DNA of 64,000 nucleotides, from the NCBI GenBank assembly GCA_963921795.1, contig OY997649.1, forward strand, positions 33,145,873-33,209,872, in the 5' to 3' direction. The notes below the pieces were generated by a model, which was not told where the DNA came from, did no database searches, and was given only the letters and a program-made list of their open reading frames with translations. Every line of letters starts with the position of its first letter. Position 1 is the stretch's first letter. Position numbers and translations under genes: made by a program. The DNA is from Nannobrachium achirus (taxonomy: Eukaryota > Chordata > Actinopteri > Myctophiformes > Myctophidae). Shown here in pieces: positions 30,471 through 42,779 of this stretch.

Positions 30471-30943
30471 AACCTTTTAGTAGTGTGAATCATTATTGGC
30501 AGTAAAATAAAAAGGGTATTGGTGCATCCATACTAACACAGTAATTTCCACTCACTGCCAGGTTTATTACTCCATACAGAAAGATCCGGAAGGAATGACT
30601 ATTGATGTGCTTAATAGTTCCACAGTAATGAATCAATGCTGTCTGGTCTTACATCAAGGATCCTTGGCCTCCCCCTCCCCCACACCAATAGAGACAAAAA
30701 CACGCAATCATGCACGCACGCACACACACACACAAGCTCTCTCTCACTCACACCCACACACGCGCGCTTCACAAACTGAGGTGATTTTGTTCAGTCATGT
30801 GCATCAGTTTGTATATGGTGCCACTGTAAATCCTAATTCATACTCCGTGGTACGGTGGTGTCGCTTGACGAGAAGTTATTTTCAAGCCAACACATGGACT
30901 ATAATTTAAGTGTCTGTTTGAGTTTATGTATACATTAGATATC

Positions 30944-30954
30944 CGTGTGTGTGT

Positions 30955-31022
<68 letters not shown>
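30944..31022. repeat. (GT)n microsatellite
   Basis: A GT tract broken once by AT near 30,960. Confidence 0.95.
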
Positions 31023-31027
<5 letters not shown>

Positions 31028-31080
31028 CATGCATGTTTATCTGCATAAGGTGTATAATGACCTGCATGTATGGATTGTTG

Positions 31081-31086
31081 TTTATT
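31081..31086 (-). promoter_or_regulatory. candidate polyadenylation signal for the short pcsk5 isoform
   Basis: AATAAA lies on the minus strand about 530 bases downstream of the TGA of the PC5A-type exon, just past a (GT)n repeat. It is the first canonical hexamer I found after that stop. Position and sequence fit, but the motif is common by chance in AT-rich introns. Confidence 0.35.
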
Positions 31087-31616
31087 TACACACAGACAAA
31101 CTGGGGCCTTTCCTAATGTACATGAATCGATGTGCATCGTTGATATTGGATAGCAGAGGAGGAACAGGAGCCAAAATGAAAAATGCACAAAGACGTAACC
31201 AGAGATTCACTGGCTGAATGGCTCCTGCTTACTGTAGCTACACACCCTACACAGGCAACAACAAAAATAGAAGGTACAATTATTTTGGCATCGATGCTTT
31301 GGTCACAAAATACCGACACTTTTGCTCATTTGTGTGTTCCGTTTCACTTTTGCTTTTGTTTGCTTGTTTGCTCTTGAAGTAAGTCCCAGTCACTTTACAC
31401 CCTGACCGCGTGCGCATGTCCCACTACAGGAAAAAAAAGGTAGGTTTGTTGTAGTCCTGTCATCGCACCTCCGATGCAGTCCCTTAAAGAGGCACAGATT
31501 CTCTTATAAATTATGTGACTATGAATGTGTGGGCTGAGAGGCTTGAGGAAGAGGGGTGCCCCCTGTTCCCCTGCATCCGGTTACGCCCCCCACTTGTGCC
31601 CGCCGAGGACGTTCTG

Positions 31617-31732
31617 TCACCCCTTTTGCGAACACGTTCTGCAGCAGAGCTGCTGCAGCACTTTCCTCTGGCAGAGATTGTTCTTTTTTACGAGCACACA
31701 GAAACTGCCTTCCGCCCAAGATTCTTCATTTG
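31617..31732 (-). CDS. pcsk5: pcsk5 alternative terminal exon (PC5A-type secreted C-terminus)
   Basis: Joined to the phase-1 end of the 34.1 kb exon, this segment reads ANEESWAEGSFCVLVKKNN followed by LCQRKVLQQLCCRTCSQKG and a TGA stop at 31,619-31,617. It closely matches the known C-terminus of the short mammalian PC5A isoform, including its cysteines. The acceptor is ggaaag just above 31,732. In mammals this exon replaces the long cysteine-rich tail and transmembrane segment, giving a soluble protease. Its 3' untranslated region continues leftward; the nearest clear AATAAA on this strand is at 31,086-31,081. Confidence 0.9.
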
Positions 31733-34145
31733 CTTTCCATAGAGCAGAAAGAAGAGATAAAGGGGAATGGCAGGAGGAGGGAGGAAAAAAACAACAACAA
31801 GGTTGCATACACAGTGTAGAACCATCATAGGTTGGTCAGGAGCAAAAGGCAGAGCCATGTGATTGGTCAGGAGAGGGGTCAGGTGACAGGAAGAGTTTTG
31901 AGGATCCAATCACAGTTGTGATGTTCATCGAGGTGGGAAAAACGATCGTAGTCCCGCAGGAATGATTGGATCCATGTCAGGAAAAAGGGAAAACAGATTT
32001 GGGAGGGGAAAAAAAGAGAAACAGTAAGAGGACAAACGTCACACAACAGATGTTTGATTTCAAAAAGTCAAAAGGTAGTTTTGCATGGGTTGAAAATATT
32101 TGAAGTGGACCACCAGTCTGCAATGAGAATGAAGTTTTAAGCAGTCTTGTTGCCAACTGCACTAAACAGTTACCAGTAAAAGTGTGAGCTTCATCGGGCA
32201 TTCAGATCTGATAAAGGGCCAAAACATGACCAAAATATTGTGATAATAAAATATTGGGAGCATAAAGCTACATTATATAACTTTCTTAGTGATTTTTTAT
32301 TTTATTTTGACCAATCTGTATGGTATAGAGTATGCTAATACAATATAACCAACATAACAGTGGTGGTTGTATTTGGTCTCCCAGCTCTTCTATCGAGACA
32401 TTTATAATTTTGTGGTCTGGCATAATGACCAAGTATAAAATAGTGCATTGAAATGAAATATGGACATAAGATTTCTGCACGACAGTGACAATATAAGCTC
32501 ACTTTTTTTTTTCAATAAAAAAATAACTGGTGATAAACAGACTGATGGTGCACATTGACTAGGTAAAGCTATCCATCATCATAGTCAACATGACCAGAAA
32601 GGACACACAGGAGAAATATTCTTATCCTGAAATGTATCACAGACTGGTAAGGTTAATGGGCGTTTTAGTGAAAAGGTCAGAGTAAAGACAAAAACCAGGA
32701 ATTTGGGACCTTGTTAGTAACCTTGTTAACAACCAGATCATCACCTTGACCAGTCTGTAATATACAGTATATAGGAAATGAACCACATTAAATTAGCAAA
32801 TGTGCTGTATTAAAATAGCCTTTCCTAATGCCAAAACATGCACAATTTAATCAAGACTGGCTCAATAAAGCATGCAGCAATGAAAATAGAGTGAGTGCAG
32901 TAGTGTAAAGTAAAGCAGACAAGCCAGTGTTGAGAAGATAAGACAAAGCACAAGGAAGCTGTTGAAAAGCAGATAATGAAATAATATTCTTCTTAAAGAG
33001 ACGTAAAGAATATGTTGGCAGTGTGTGCCGGTGTGAGTGCGCCAGCCCGTGCGTCAAAACCAATTACACCATTTAATTAGTACTCTTGAATGGAACCATT
33101 CAATGTTATATGAGATACATGAAGGTTTCCTGTGTAAATAAGCTGAACAGCTTACTACTGTAGGGTCTCCTTTTAGTTGACCATGTACCAGTGAACTGTA
33201 CTGTCATGAAACTGTACCTTTTCCTATGCAAACTTCAATATAAGTCTTCAAGCAATCAATCAAACCTTTAGAGAAATAGTGACAAAGTTGGACAGACACG
33301 ACTGAGCCACTTTGCAGAGCAGAGCATATCAGATCAGTGAGCAGTTTGTTAGTAAAAAGCTGAAAATGAAAGACGAGAACATTGTGTTCTCTGCTGTTAT
33401 TTTACACCAAAGCTCCCTTTTGGCAGCCACTGTGCAGCTGCCCTAGGGACAATTCAATTCAATTAGGAATGCAAAATAGCATGCATTTAAGCAGTGCATT
33501 CTGAAAGCGTGTGGAGATCCATCTACAACTTAGGCCTATAGTGTGTGCCAACGGTGACGCAATTGTAGTCCTTAGCGGCCATCTTTTGGGTAAAAACACA
33601 GGTGTTTCAATTGTTTGATTAATAGAACTAATGCTTTACTCCAATCAGAACACCTGTGTAAGGCTGTGTTGACCCAAGAAATGGCCACTCTTAGAACTAC
33701 ATTTGGCACACCCTATAGCACACTTGATCTACACAGTAAAATCCTCAGTGTTATTTTAACTCAGCGGTATTGTATAAATAGATAAATTAACCAGCCACAT
33801 GAACATTGGAAAATAACCCATCTAAAAGCTCAACAATAGCTTGTAGATTGGCTATTTTTGGCAAAGATATTTGGTATACTATTGAGGGGGGAAAAGGGAT
33901 TGGGCCAAGCCCAGAGCCCTGGGGGACCCCATTTAACAAAGTTTATAGTTATTAATTTATTTCACTGTAAAATGTAATTACAATTACATTGATGTTATTC
34001 TTTAAATGCCTTACAATATGTACATGTAGGATAAAGTATGTTTTTTCGGGGGGCGCTTATATCGGATCCAATACACCAGTTGAACAAGGGTTTCATTCAA
34101 TTTCCAGATGCTAGTCAAGAACAGAACAGAAAGCTGATAACTCAC
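31733..34145 (-). other. intron between the last shared exon and the PC5A-type exon
   Basis: A truncated LINE tail at 33,190-33,270 and a hairpin-family half at 33,826-33,870 were seen. The rest is AT-rich with no recognised content. Confidence 0.6.
33190..33270 (+). mobile_element. LINE 3' end, strongly truncated
   Basis: catgaaactgtaccttttcc followed by tatgcaaacttc and caatcaatcaaac matches the 3' end of the LINE at 60,600-61,045. Only the last 70-80 bases are present. Confidence 0.7.
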
Positions 34146-34261
34146 CATCTTTGCAGATGGTGCTGACCACACAAGATGTGGCCTCCAGGTTGTAGCCACT
34201 GACACAGCTGCTGCAATTCCTTTCACCAGGCCCTGTGCACTCATAGCAGCTATGGTCACAC
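34146..34261 (-). CDS. pcsk5: pcsk5 exon: last shared exon before the isoform fork
   Basis: This 116-bp exon reads KCDHSCYECTGPGERNCSSC then VSGYNLEATSCVVSTICKD, leaving one G. In mammalian PCSK5 the ICKD position is where the short PC5A and long PC5B mRNAs diverge. The same arrangement is seen here: both the terminal exon at 31.6-31.7 kb and the exon at 26.9 kb accept this phase. The donor gtgag is at 34,145-34,141. Confidence 0.93.
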
Positions 34262-35396
34262 CTATGGGTGCAGATTTGGTAGTGTCATCAGTCTGTAGAA
34301 TATTACTTTGTATTACTATATCTCTCACTAAGAATTTGGGTTACACTATTACACACAGAAATAGGGACAAAATCAAACGTCACAATAGTTTTGACAAAAG
34401 CAGATCTATCGCATCTAGATGTGATACGTGATCTTGTAGATCGGTTAATGGTAAGAATAATGGTAAGAATAATATCCAAGTCTCTCATTTTTGGAAATAA
34501 AGTTCACTGATGGTTCAAGGGAACCCAGGAAATATGCCAATACTGCCAAGGATTTGACACAACACAGGTTTGCCGAGTTGAGGTTGAGCTAATTTAGGGG
34601 TTGACAGACATTTATTTTGGTCACAGGGTTGGTTCTGATCCCCAAGAGAAAAATGTATTGGTTATTTTAGCTTGGAGGCCTGAAACCTCTCAGTTCAAGT
34701 TGGTTGATGTCATGAGCACATTAAGAGCATGATTGACATCTACACACAGTATATTAGCATTGATATCCACAGTTAATGTAGAAGCTGTTTATATGTGTGA
34801 TGACTCAAATAGTCGTATTGCAGATATGAAAGATTATGTTGATATAGATACCTAGACTGTATGAGACACAGGGGTAAATAAACATGGGGAAAAGTATAAC
34901 TTCACGTCTATTTTTACACAGGGTAAAGCTGTGGTAGACTACCGGTATATTGTGACCCCACATGCTAATTTAAAAACGTTAACTGAATTTAGTGTTTGTA
35001 GACAAGAGTTAGTGAAGCTGCTAAATTGTTGGATGAGCACAACAAGGCAGAGATGTGAAATGATTAGACTGTGGAACTGCCCTACTCAGCTGCCAGAACA
35101 GAGGCTTGATAAAACTATATTTAATTGGAACAGAATACATAATCATCCGTGGATAAGAGGTTTCTTCAACTTTCTTTCTCTCTCTGATCTAAATATATAT
35201 ATTTTATGTATAACCTATAATAGTGTAACATAAATATGGTTAAACAGAGATTGTTAATGTTACATCAGGAGCAATTTAGGCTAGACAATTGGAACATTAA
35301 TATGTCACAGTCAACTGTACTGGTGTATGTATGTGAATCATGTAAGTGTCTTGAGAGCCTGTGTGGACAGGGCATCTTGTGGTGGAGGACACTTAC
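34262..35396 (-). other. intron, nothing recognised
   Basis: AT-rich sequence with no exon and no repeat family that I recognise. Confidence 0.55.
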
Positions 35397-35535
35397 TTCT
35401 TGCATGACCGTTGCACCTGTCCACCCTCTGAGGTCTGCTCTGCCAGGTAGTAGCCAGCACTGCACGTTGTCACACACCTCCATTCCTCTAGCAAGTATCC
35501 CTCTGCACACTTGGTACATGCCTCTATCCCTGTAC
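35397..35535 (-). CDS. pcsk5: pcsk5 exon: cysteine-rich repeat
   Basis: This 139-bp exon reads GTGIEACTKCAEGYLLEEWR then CVTTCSAGYYLAEQTSEGGQ and VQRSCK, leaving AA. It lies only 286 bp from the preceding exon. The acceptor is cacag before 35,535 and the donor gtaagt at 35,396-35,391. Confidence 0.93.
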
Positions 35536-35700
35536 CTGTGACAGGATGCAAACAAGCTTACCATGTGATCAATGCAACTAATTGATTTAATCGATTATAA
35601 AAAATAAAAATAATAATCTATCAATATTTTGGCCATATCTAAATACATCATATACAAAAAAAGAAAAAGATGCAGCACATTGTAAGATTGTAGATCAGAT

Positions 35701-35701
<1 letters not shown>

Positions 35702-35756
<55 letters not shown>
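35702..35756. repeat. (TA)n microsatellite
   Basis: About 27 TA units. Confidence 0.95.
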
Positions 35757-35758
<2 letters not shown>

Positions 35759-35821
35759 CTTTGAAACACCATTGTGCAACAAATTATAAAGTAAGTAATA
35801 ATTCAATAAGACGTTCTGTAC

Positions 35822-35925
35822 CTGCACAGGTGGCACACGCCCGATGGCAGGGCTCACAGGTCCTTCTATGGCCATTGTAATAAGTTCCTGGGTCGCAGGT
35901 CATCTGACACTTGTTTCCTTGGAGA
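35822..35925 (-). CDS. pcsk5: pcsk5 exon: cysteine-rich repeat
   Basis: This 104-bp exon reads LQGNKCQMTCDPGTYYNGHR then RTCEPCHRACATCA, leaving G. It carries the CEPCHRACATCAG core of a furin-like repeat. The acceptor is gtccag and the donor gtac at 35,821-35,818. A (TA)n repeat follows in the intron. Confidence 0.93.
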
Positions 35926-38398
35926 CTGGACACAAACAATGTCATGCATACAGTTACGAGCCTTTCACACAGGACTGGCAGAGGCGGCACGTAACCTTGA
36001 TGCTCGATGATCTACATCTACAAGCTCACAATGCAGCACGATGTGAGCTAGCAAATTGTCTATTTTCAGCAAAGAGATTTGGTGTAGAAGTGTAAAAAGG
36101 AGGGGGCCACTTAGAGCCCGGGGGAACCCCAGAAAATGAAATACATAGGGCTTAACTGTAAGTCGTTATCTTTAAGAGCAGCAAACTTGTTTGTGATTAA
36201 AATAGGGATGTTCTATTCTAAATCAACAGGACTTGTTAATCCAAAAAGGTTTCCATCACTGATTAAAATAATATTGTATGTCTTTGAATGAGACAGAATG
36301 AGTTTCTTTTCCCCTTACAACTGCAGTGAAATATAAAGGCAGAATTGCGGGGAAAGAAACTCAATAAATTATTAACTATATTATTTAGTGGCGGAAATGG
36401 ACTTCAATTAATTAACTAAAGAACTAAAAAGAAAAAAAGGAACCTGACAAATGACACTTTAAGGGAGAACTACTGCTGAATTATAAGCCATCATGCTGAT
36501 TTGTAGTAGTGATTTACAGTAAATCTGGAAATTGCAGCCAAGTAGAAGTTAATCACTAAGCTCTGAGATAACGCTTGTAGGAAAACAACCCAACTCTAGC
36601 TCCAATGATACTTAGTGTGGGTGGCCAGGACAATATTTAGGATCAGGAATGTGACCATCAGGCAGTTTAATTTAAGGTATCTATGTACTTGTGCACTTAA
36701 AAGTGCATTTATTTTAACTCATACATTAAAATCCTTGCTGCTTAGTTATCCATTTGTAACACAGAGGGTGTACAAATCATGTAACCAAATGTAACTAAAT
36801 GGAGCCATTTAGTTTACCTTTGTACACTCTTAGACTTAAATAAACACTATTTTTACAATGTCAAATGGAGGGGCAAAAGTCCATTAGAGAGCAGGGTTGG
36901 AGGTTATAAACCCATTTCTAAGAAGTCAAAGTGAGGACAGGTTGGTGCTGACTCTATGCTGAGTTGAAAACCAGCTGGGCTGTGTTAGCTAATGTTTCCC
37001 AGAAAGGGTCTGGTTTGGTCCTCACTTCCTCCTCTCCTCCCCACCAACCATAAACGGTGTGCTGAACTGGAGAGGGGAGACATTGTGTCTGAGTGCATGT
37101 GTGTGTACAGTACGTGCATCTGTCTTATTGTGGTCTCGTCGGTGCTTGGAGACTACTATCCACATGTGTCCCACAGCTCCGTCTCTGACTACGGGCTGGG
37201 TTCAGGACTACAATGTATCAAAAATGTTTCACAAGTGCTTCCTTCATGACCTATCAAGAATCCCAGCACTCTGCAACGCCCTATCCCGTATCAGGTCAAG
37301 TGCGGTCACTGTGGTTTAAAGAGGTTGCCGTGGAAGTGGCCAGAAAATGAACTTGGGCACGTCAGAATAGATGACTGCCTGGTTCAGATCAGGGGCTCTT
37401 AAAATTCAGGTTAGAAGTTAAAACCGGCCACAGGTTTACTTGTTGTGGGTCTCCACATGACAAGAGTACAAGGACTTCTTTTTAATATGCCTGGGTCACA
37501 GGGTAAAACTTGCAGTAATTTACTTTTTAAGTCCAAAGTGGAAAAGGTTTTAGAACCCTTGGATTCAATGGTTTAAAAAGCTAACCCAAACCGCAAAGAG
37601 AAACACACACTAGCTGAGTATAGCAAGACTCCTACTGCTTTGGACTCGACAGTTTTAAAAAAAGTTTTACATGAATTCCTATTGCTTTGACTGGACACTC
37701 ACACAAGTAGTACTATGCAATGTTATGCACTATATATGGCCTTTTGGGGCTATACGCTATAGGATACCATGTCAGCATTTGTCCCACTGTATCAATGATT
37801 CTGTTGCATTTGTTTTGATAGATACGGTGCAAAATAATGCTCAGGTTAAGCCAAAATACCACATTCTGATGGAAATCATACATTGTAAAACATTTATTAA
37901 TTTACAACTATATTTCAAACAGCTGTTAGAAGGCATAGGTCAGCTGTCTGCCATAGTGAATGGCATGACAGTTAAGAGTTCAATGGGAACAAATTAAGTG
38001 CTTGATTCAGCTATCGGTTGAATCCTACCTTCATGTTGGTGTGTGTCTGGAAATGGGATAATGTGTAGCGTATGCTAGTGGTTTTCAAACATTTTCATGT
38101 CAAGGACCCCAAATTGATGTATAATGTCGTATATTCCCATTTAAAAATGCTTTGTGCCGGCCACCCCCATAAGAGTAGATGTTCAACATTTGTCAAGATC
38201 TTTCTACATTAAAAAAGCTGAAAAAAAAAGTATTTCAAAAGGGCTCATATGTTTAAACTGTTCCTAATTTTGCTGTTGACCCCCTGGAATGCTCCCCGCC
38301 TTCCTGCTCAAATAATCAATTTTGTAAAGAGAATTACAACGTCCACCCATGATAACATGCCCAAAATAGAGATGCTGGGTTGAAAGTAGTTAAGTTAC
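35926..38398 (-). other. intron with MITE remnants
   Basis: A hairpin-family copy with its longer flank (36,003-36,125) and a hAT-like remnant with 'gtggttttcaaacattttcatg' (38,078-38,330) were seen. No exon lies between. Confidence 0.55.
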
Positions 38399-38483
38399 CT
38401 CATCCCTGGTTTACATTCTGTGCAGATACTCGAGGTGGTGCACCTCTTGCAGTTCTCAGGACATCTCCTGCACATGTTGGAAT
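38399..38483 (-). CDS. pcsk5: pcsk5 exon: cysteine-rich repeat
   Basis: This 85-bp exon reads DSNMCRRCPENCKRCTTSSI then CTECKPGM, leaving AG. The spacing CxxCxxxCxxC and CxxC fits one furin-like repeat core. The acceptor is ccag and the donor gtaact at 38,398-38,393. Confidence 0.92.
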
Positions 38484-39225
38484 CTGGAAGACGGAAGGTC
38501 AGTCAAGTCATACACAGTGACTAATATGAACCAGAAGTCTGGTCACATTCAAAATGAAGGAGGGGATGAAGGGAGATGGGGGAACAGCGAGGGTAAGGGT
38601 GAATAGATGGTCAGGGACTCAGGAATGTATTATACTGTAAAATAGACTGCAGTAGCCGTGAGGACGGACAGCAGTGCAGAGTATGAACATTTCAAAGCAA
38701 GGTTAGACTATATGCCATGATACACCTTTGAGGCTTGATACACCTTTGAGGCTTTGCACAACTGTATCCCCATTTTCAACAGTTTTTTTATTATGTTTTG
38801 AAACTTGCTTTGGCAATGTAAAATTATATTTTACAATTGAATTGTCTTCAGTAGAGCCATGGATTAGAAAATGCCCCCCCCCCCCTCCCCCCCACACCCC
38901 AAAGAAAAATAAACTGCTTTCACCTTGTGGATATCGTCACTATTTATCTTACAACAACGCATATAGGGCTTAATTAGTTAAATCTATATGGATAGCAGTT
39001 TTACTTCTCATAGACTGTCACAGAACACACCAAGCATTGCCTCTGCTGTAGAACATTCCCTATGAATCATGACATATGTTGCATCATGAAAATAGGATTG
39101 TGTTTCTGAATTCTGAATTAGGGGGGAGACTAAAGCCTAGTTCAGAGCAAAGATTTGTGACAATCAACTGATTTAAACATTTTTACTTCATTATACAACT
39201 GTGTCGCAAGTCGAAACTAAAAAAT

Positions 39226-39265
39226 AAGCTCACAACGCGTTGCATCCGTGACGCGTTGTGAGCTT
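39226..39265. repeat. hairpin-family copy with perfect 15-bp stem
   Basis: aagctcacaacgcgt pairs exactly with acgcgttgtgagctt across a 10-base loop. It is followed by 'gtatgtctgctatttttgg', the flank shared with the other copies. Confidence 0.9.
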
Positions 39266-39899
39266 GTATGTCTGCTATTTTTGGTGTGCCACAGCATCGT
39301 AGAACAGAGCATACATTTAGTGAATTAAAACGCTGCAGAGAAAATTCTTAGTGCTATGAATTACCCTTTAGAGTGTTTTTACTTCCCAGAATTTGAAAAT
39401 ACAAGGTGCTTTGCACAAAGATATAGAAGTTGATTTCTTTATTTCTTTCCACGGGAAATGGAGATATTTCTGTGAAAAGCATCGGCAGTGAAAGGGGCAT
39501 TGTTTTCAATTCATAATCAAATTGATTTGTTTTCAGTGAGGAACTTTGTTTGTGTAGAGAATAGAACAGATTTTATGGTTAAAATGTTCAGTAATTGGGG
39601 CCCAAGTCAGTCATCACAGTCAATAAAACCAAAGCCCATTGATGTTGAAAACAAATGTAATAATTATTTCCAAAACTGTTTACTTCTCAAATAATGCAGA
39701 GGATTGTTAACCCATCAAAACTGGGAAAGCATCTGTGTTATCTTAGATCTTAAAATTCAAAAATAGCAGATATACCAATAAGACACCCTAAGGGCGAGAA
39801 GCGACCTCACCCTAAAGGGCACATGGGCACGTGCAGACTGCTGGGCGAGCGCTGACGCTCCGGCATGGGATCAACTTTGACCAAATAAAATGCACAGAC

Positions 39900-40395
39900 C
39901 TGGTTGGTTGTTTAAGTTGTACAAAATGTGGCCAAGATGTGTCCATATTTTCCCAAATATGGAGATGACTGACGTTTGACATAGATGTTTGATGTCATAG
40001 ACCACATGAGACTTCATTTAATTTGCAAGTGAGACTCGCGTTTGCGGTTGGTTGTTTAAGTTGGACAAGATGTGGCCATATTTTCCCAAATATGGATATG
40101 ACTGACGTCTGACAGAATTCATTTCCACTGACCTGTCCTGACATCGACAACAACTCATCCACAGCTCAGAAGAAGGATATAGCTACGGGATATAGCATAT
40201 CATTGTGATGTCAGAACAGGTCAGCTACATCCTTCTGCTGAGCTGGGATGATATTGGTGACATCAGGGATCTCCATATTATGGGCATAAAAGGGACAAGC
40301 ACAGAATTAATTTGCAACAACATTGTGATGTCAGAACAGGTCAGCTATATCCTTCTGCCGAGCTGGGTTGATATTGATGTCAGAACAAGGCTATA
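39900..40395. repeat. cluster of direct and inverted repeats
   Basis: ttggttgtttaagttg..acaa followed by tattttcccaaatatgga occurs twice (39,902-39,970 and 40,047-40,105). The stretch cattgtgatgtcagaacagg occurs at 40,201 and 40,321 (period 120 bp) with 'tccttctg.cgagctggg'. A complementary version (gacctgtcctgacatcg, gctcagaagaaggat) lies at 40,130-40,180. The element type is not recognised. Confidence 0.75.
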
Positions 40396-40469
40396 GACAA
40401 TGTTTTAATTCTAGTAATTAAAGAGTTATTAATAGGTTTGTATGGCTGGCATTAAAGTCTGCAACGCAC

Positions 40470-40663
40470 CATGTTCCAAGAAGAACCCGTCCGCACAGCT
40501 GGCAACGCAGGTGTTGGAACCCTCGCTGAGGTGGTACCCCACCCTACAGGTGGTGCACTGGTCACTGCGGCTACCAACACATGTCTCACATGACGACCAA
40601 CACTTCTTGCAGCGCTTCCTGTCGTCACGGAAAAACCCACTGGGACACTCAGACACACACATC
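40470..40663 (-). CDS. pcsk5: pcsk5 exon: cysteine-rich repeats
   Basis: This 194-bp exon reads MCVSECPSGFFRDDRKRCKK then CWSSCETCVGSRSDQCTTCR and ends ASCADGFFLEH plus one base. It covers most of one furin-like repeat and the start of the next. The acceptor is ctag before 40,663 and the donor gtgcg at 40,469-40,465. Confidence 0.94.
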
Positions 40664-42369
40664 CTAGAAAAGAGACAGACAGATACAATAAGAAGGAGAG
40701 TGGAATGGAGTGGAATGGAAGAGAGAGTGTGTTAGGGATAGATGGTGCGGTGATGGTGAGGGGAAAAAGCAGGTTAACATTTTTTGGGAGAATCATCTGA
40801 GTGATAAGGTGTAAAGGGTCCATCTATTTTACACTGTCAGGGGCAAATTCACAAAAGGATTGCACAGCTTTAATGTTAAGCTGCTCAAACGAAGCAAAAG
40901 TAAAGTGTTTAAAGCTAAAGGGTTGTCCACACCAGGAATGATAACCATAAACTCCAGCAACCTCTCGAAAACAAGTTTTAAAACTATACATTTATAGTTA
41001 TTGTTAAAGTTATTGTTTGATTAAACACTTCATTGGCATCTTTAAAAGTACTCAGTGCAATCATAAAAAATGCAAAAATGTATACAAATCACAGAAAAGG
41101 CATCGGCTTGTTTCCACTGCGATCCAGTGTTCTTATTATGGATGCCACTTCATTCTCAAAGCACCAAGAAAAGGGTGAAATGCACACTTTTATTGCACTG
41201 CCAAGTAAATACCATCTCAGTGCACCAGTACCTTTTGCACATTTTTATATAGAGGTACATATTTGGCCCAAAAAAAGAAAGAAATCCAATTCAAAAACAC
41301 CAACACCAGTGAAAGTTATTGGCGTCTTCAAAGAGTTGGTGGTAACTGAAGCACATGTATACGGTCTGTCACGCCCTGACTTTCAAGTGATCACGGCAGC
41401 AGTTATTATAACCAGACGAAGGAATCATGCTCGTGAGCAGATATTTAAACCCTCTACTACAGGTGTGTCAAACTAATTTTAGGTCATGGGCCGATTGACC
41501 AAAATGCCACATTACTTTTTGTCTGTACATGGGTGCATGCTCCTAACGCTGAAAGGCGCAGATGCGGTCATCATCAAATTTAGGGTAATGTCCTTAGGCT
41601 TTTGATTTCAGGTGTAGAACTAAACAGGAATGGTGTACGCTAGTATACAGTATTTTATTTGTAATTCATACGTTGTCGAGTGGACAGCAGCTTTCAGCCT
41701 GTACTAGGGTCCAAGCATTTAGTGATATGATATGATATAGTACTTTATTGTCAGTTCACACTGAAAATTGTCTTGCGACACAGCAGCCATGTATGCGAAA
41801 CATATACTGTATACAAACATTTGACACAAGGGAACAAAAACAAGACAGGTTTACATACATTACATTTAACAGCCATTCAACGTGCCTATGGTGCACAGCT
41901 GTGCGTTCTATGATGAAGCCAGTGTGCAACCAGTGGACTTAATTGTGGCAAAGTAAGCTGTGTACATATTTACAAAAACTCTTCGGTTGAGTGCATTGGC
42001 TCTAATATAAACTACATGTTTTTCTTTGTACACTGGCATTGTCCATTTTAAGGCTTATGTTAAGCTTACTTAATGCCTTGGCAACAGTTCTACAAACTCC
42101 TCAGTGACCGTCAAAGATGCATCAGTATTCAGCACACAAATAAATAGTGCAGCGTAAAGCCACCATTTAGTTATACTTTGCCACATAGATAATTGCAATC
42201 AGATGCAAAACGAGGGCAAATTGCACTCAGCTGCAAAATGTTATGGGTGTGTTTGTGCTCCCATATCATTAGCGTAATATCTTTTGTGAATCAAACTTTA
42301 AGACGGGGCTGATAGCGGGTGCAAGTGATGTGCAATACAAGTTGCTATCAGTGGCCGGAATCTCTAAAG

Positions 42370-42779
42370 CAGGGGTCTTCAACGTTTTCAGGCCAAGGAC
42401 CCCTTAACTGAGAGGGAGATAAAGTAGGGACCCCAGGTACATACTGTATACAATTGTGTTGCAGATTTTCATTGATTTCATGACAGCACTGTCATCAGTC
42501 TATGTTGGATTTGTGTTCATCTTTAGTTAGTCTTTTCAGACATTTAACCAAATCACTGATACTCAGTAAATTTGACCTTTTCACTCTCTACACCAAACCT
42601 ATTTGCCAAAAATAGACGATCTACAGGCTCTCAACGACTCGCAGAAGTTCTCCTCAGAATAGGGATGCAAGAGTTCAAGTTGTTCATTGAAAATAATGAT
42701 CCTATCACACAAAGATTTGGTGGACCCCCCTGAAGTAACTCTGAGGACCCCCTAGGGGTCCCGGACGTGAAGACCCCTG
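42370..42779 (+). mobile_element. hAT-like MITE, complete (CAGGGGTCTTCAAC family)
   Basis: It starts CAGGGGTCTTCAACG and ends cgtgaagacccctg. The flanks are ctctaaag (42,362-42,369) and ccctaaag (42,780-42,787), 7 of 8 matching. It is 410 bp long and shares its interior with the 9,447 copy. Confidence 0.85.

Larger units (their letters stand above)
26955..31616 (-). other. intron (left part, after the PC5A-type exon)
   Basis: It contains a GC/CA tract near 27,746-27,786, the TTAA-bordered foldback (28,106-28,556), a CAGA tract, a hairpin-family copy at 29,743-29,806, a hAT-like remnant near 30,233-30,470 and a GT tract. The 3' untranslated region of the short pcsk5 isoform occupies its right end. 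Confidence 0.6.
38484..40469 (-). other. intron with hairpin copy and nested repeats
   Basis: It holds a LINE-type 3' tail (38,755-38,850), a poly-C stretch (38,875-38,893), a perfect hairpin (39,226-39,265) and a cluster of direct and inverted repeats (39,900-40,395). Confidence 0.6.

Noticed and set aside
35265..35564. 99-codon open frame on the minus strand over a pcsk5 exon
   Set aside because: It is an out-of-frame shadow; the correct frame gives the cysteine-rich sequence EACTKCAEGYLL.
41033..41476. 147-codon open frame on the + strand
   Set aside because: No recognisable motif, not flanked by splice sites matching pcsk5, antisense to the gene and of intron-like composition.
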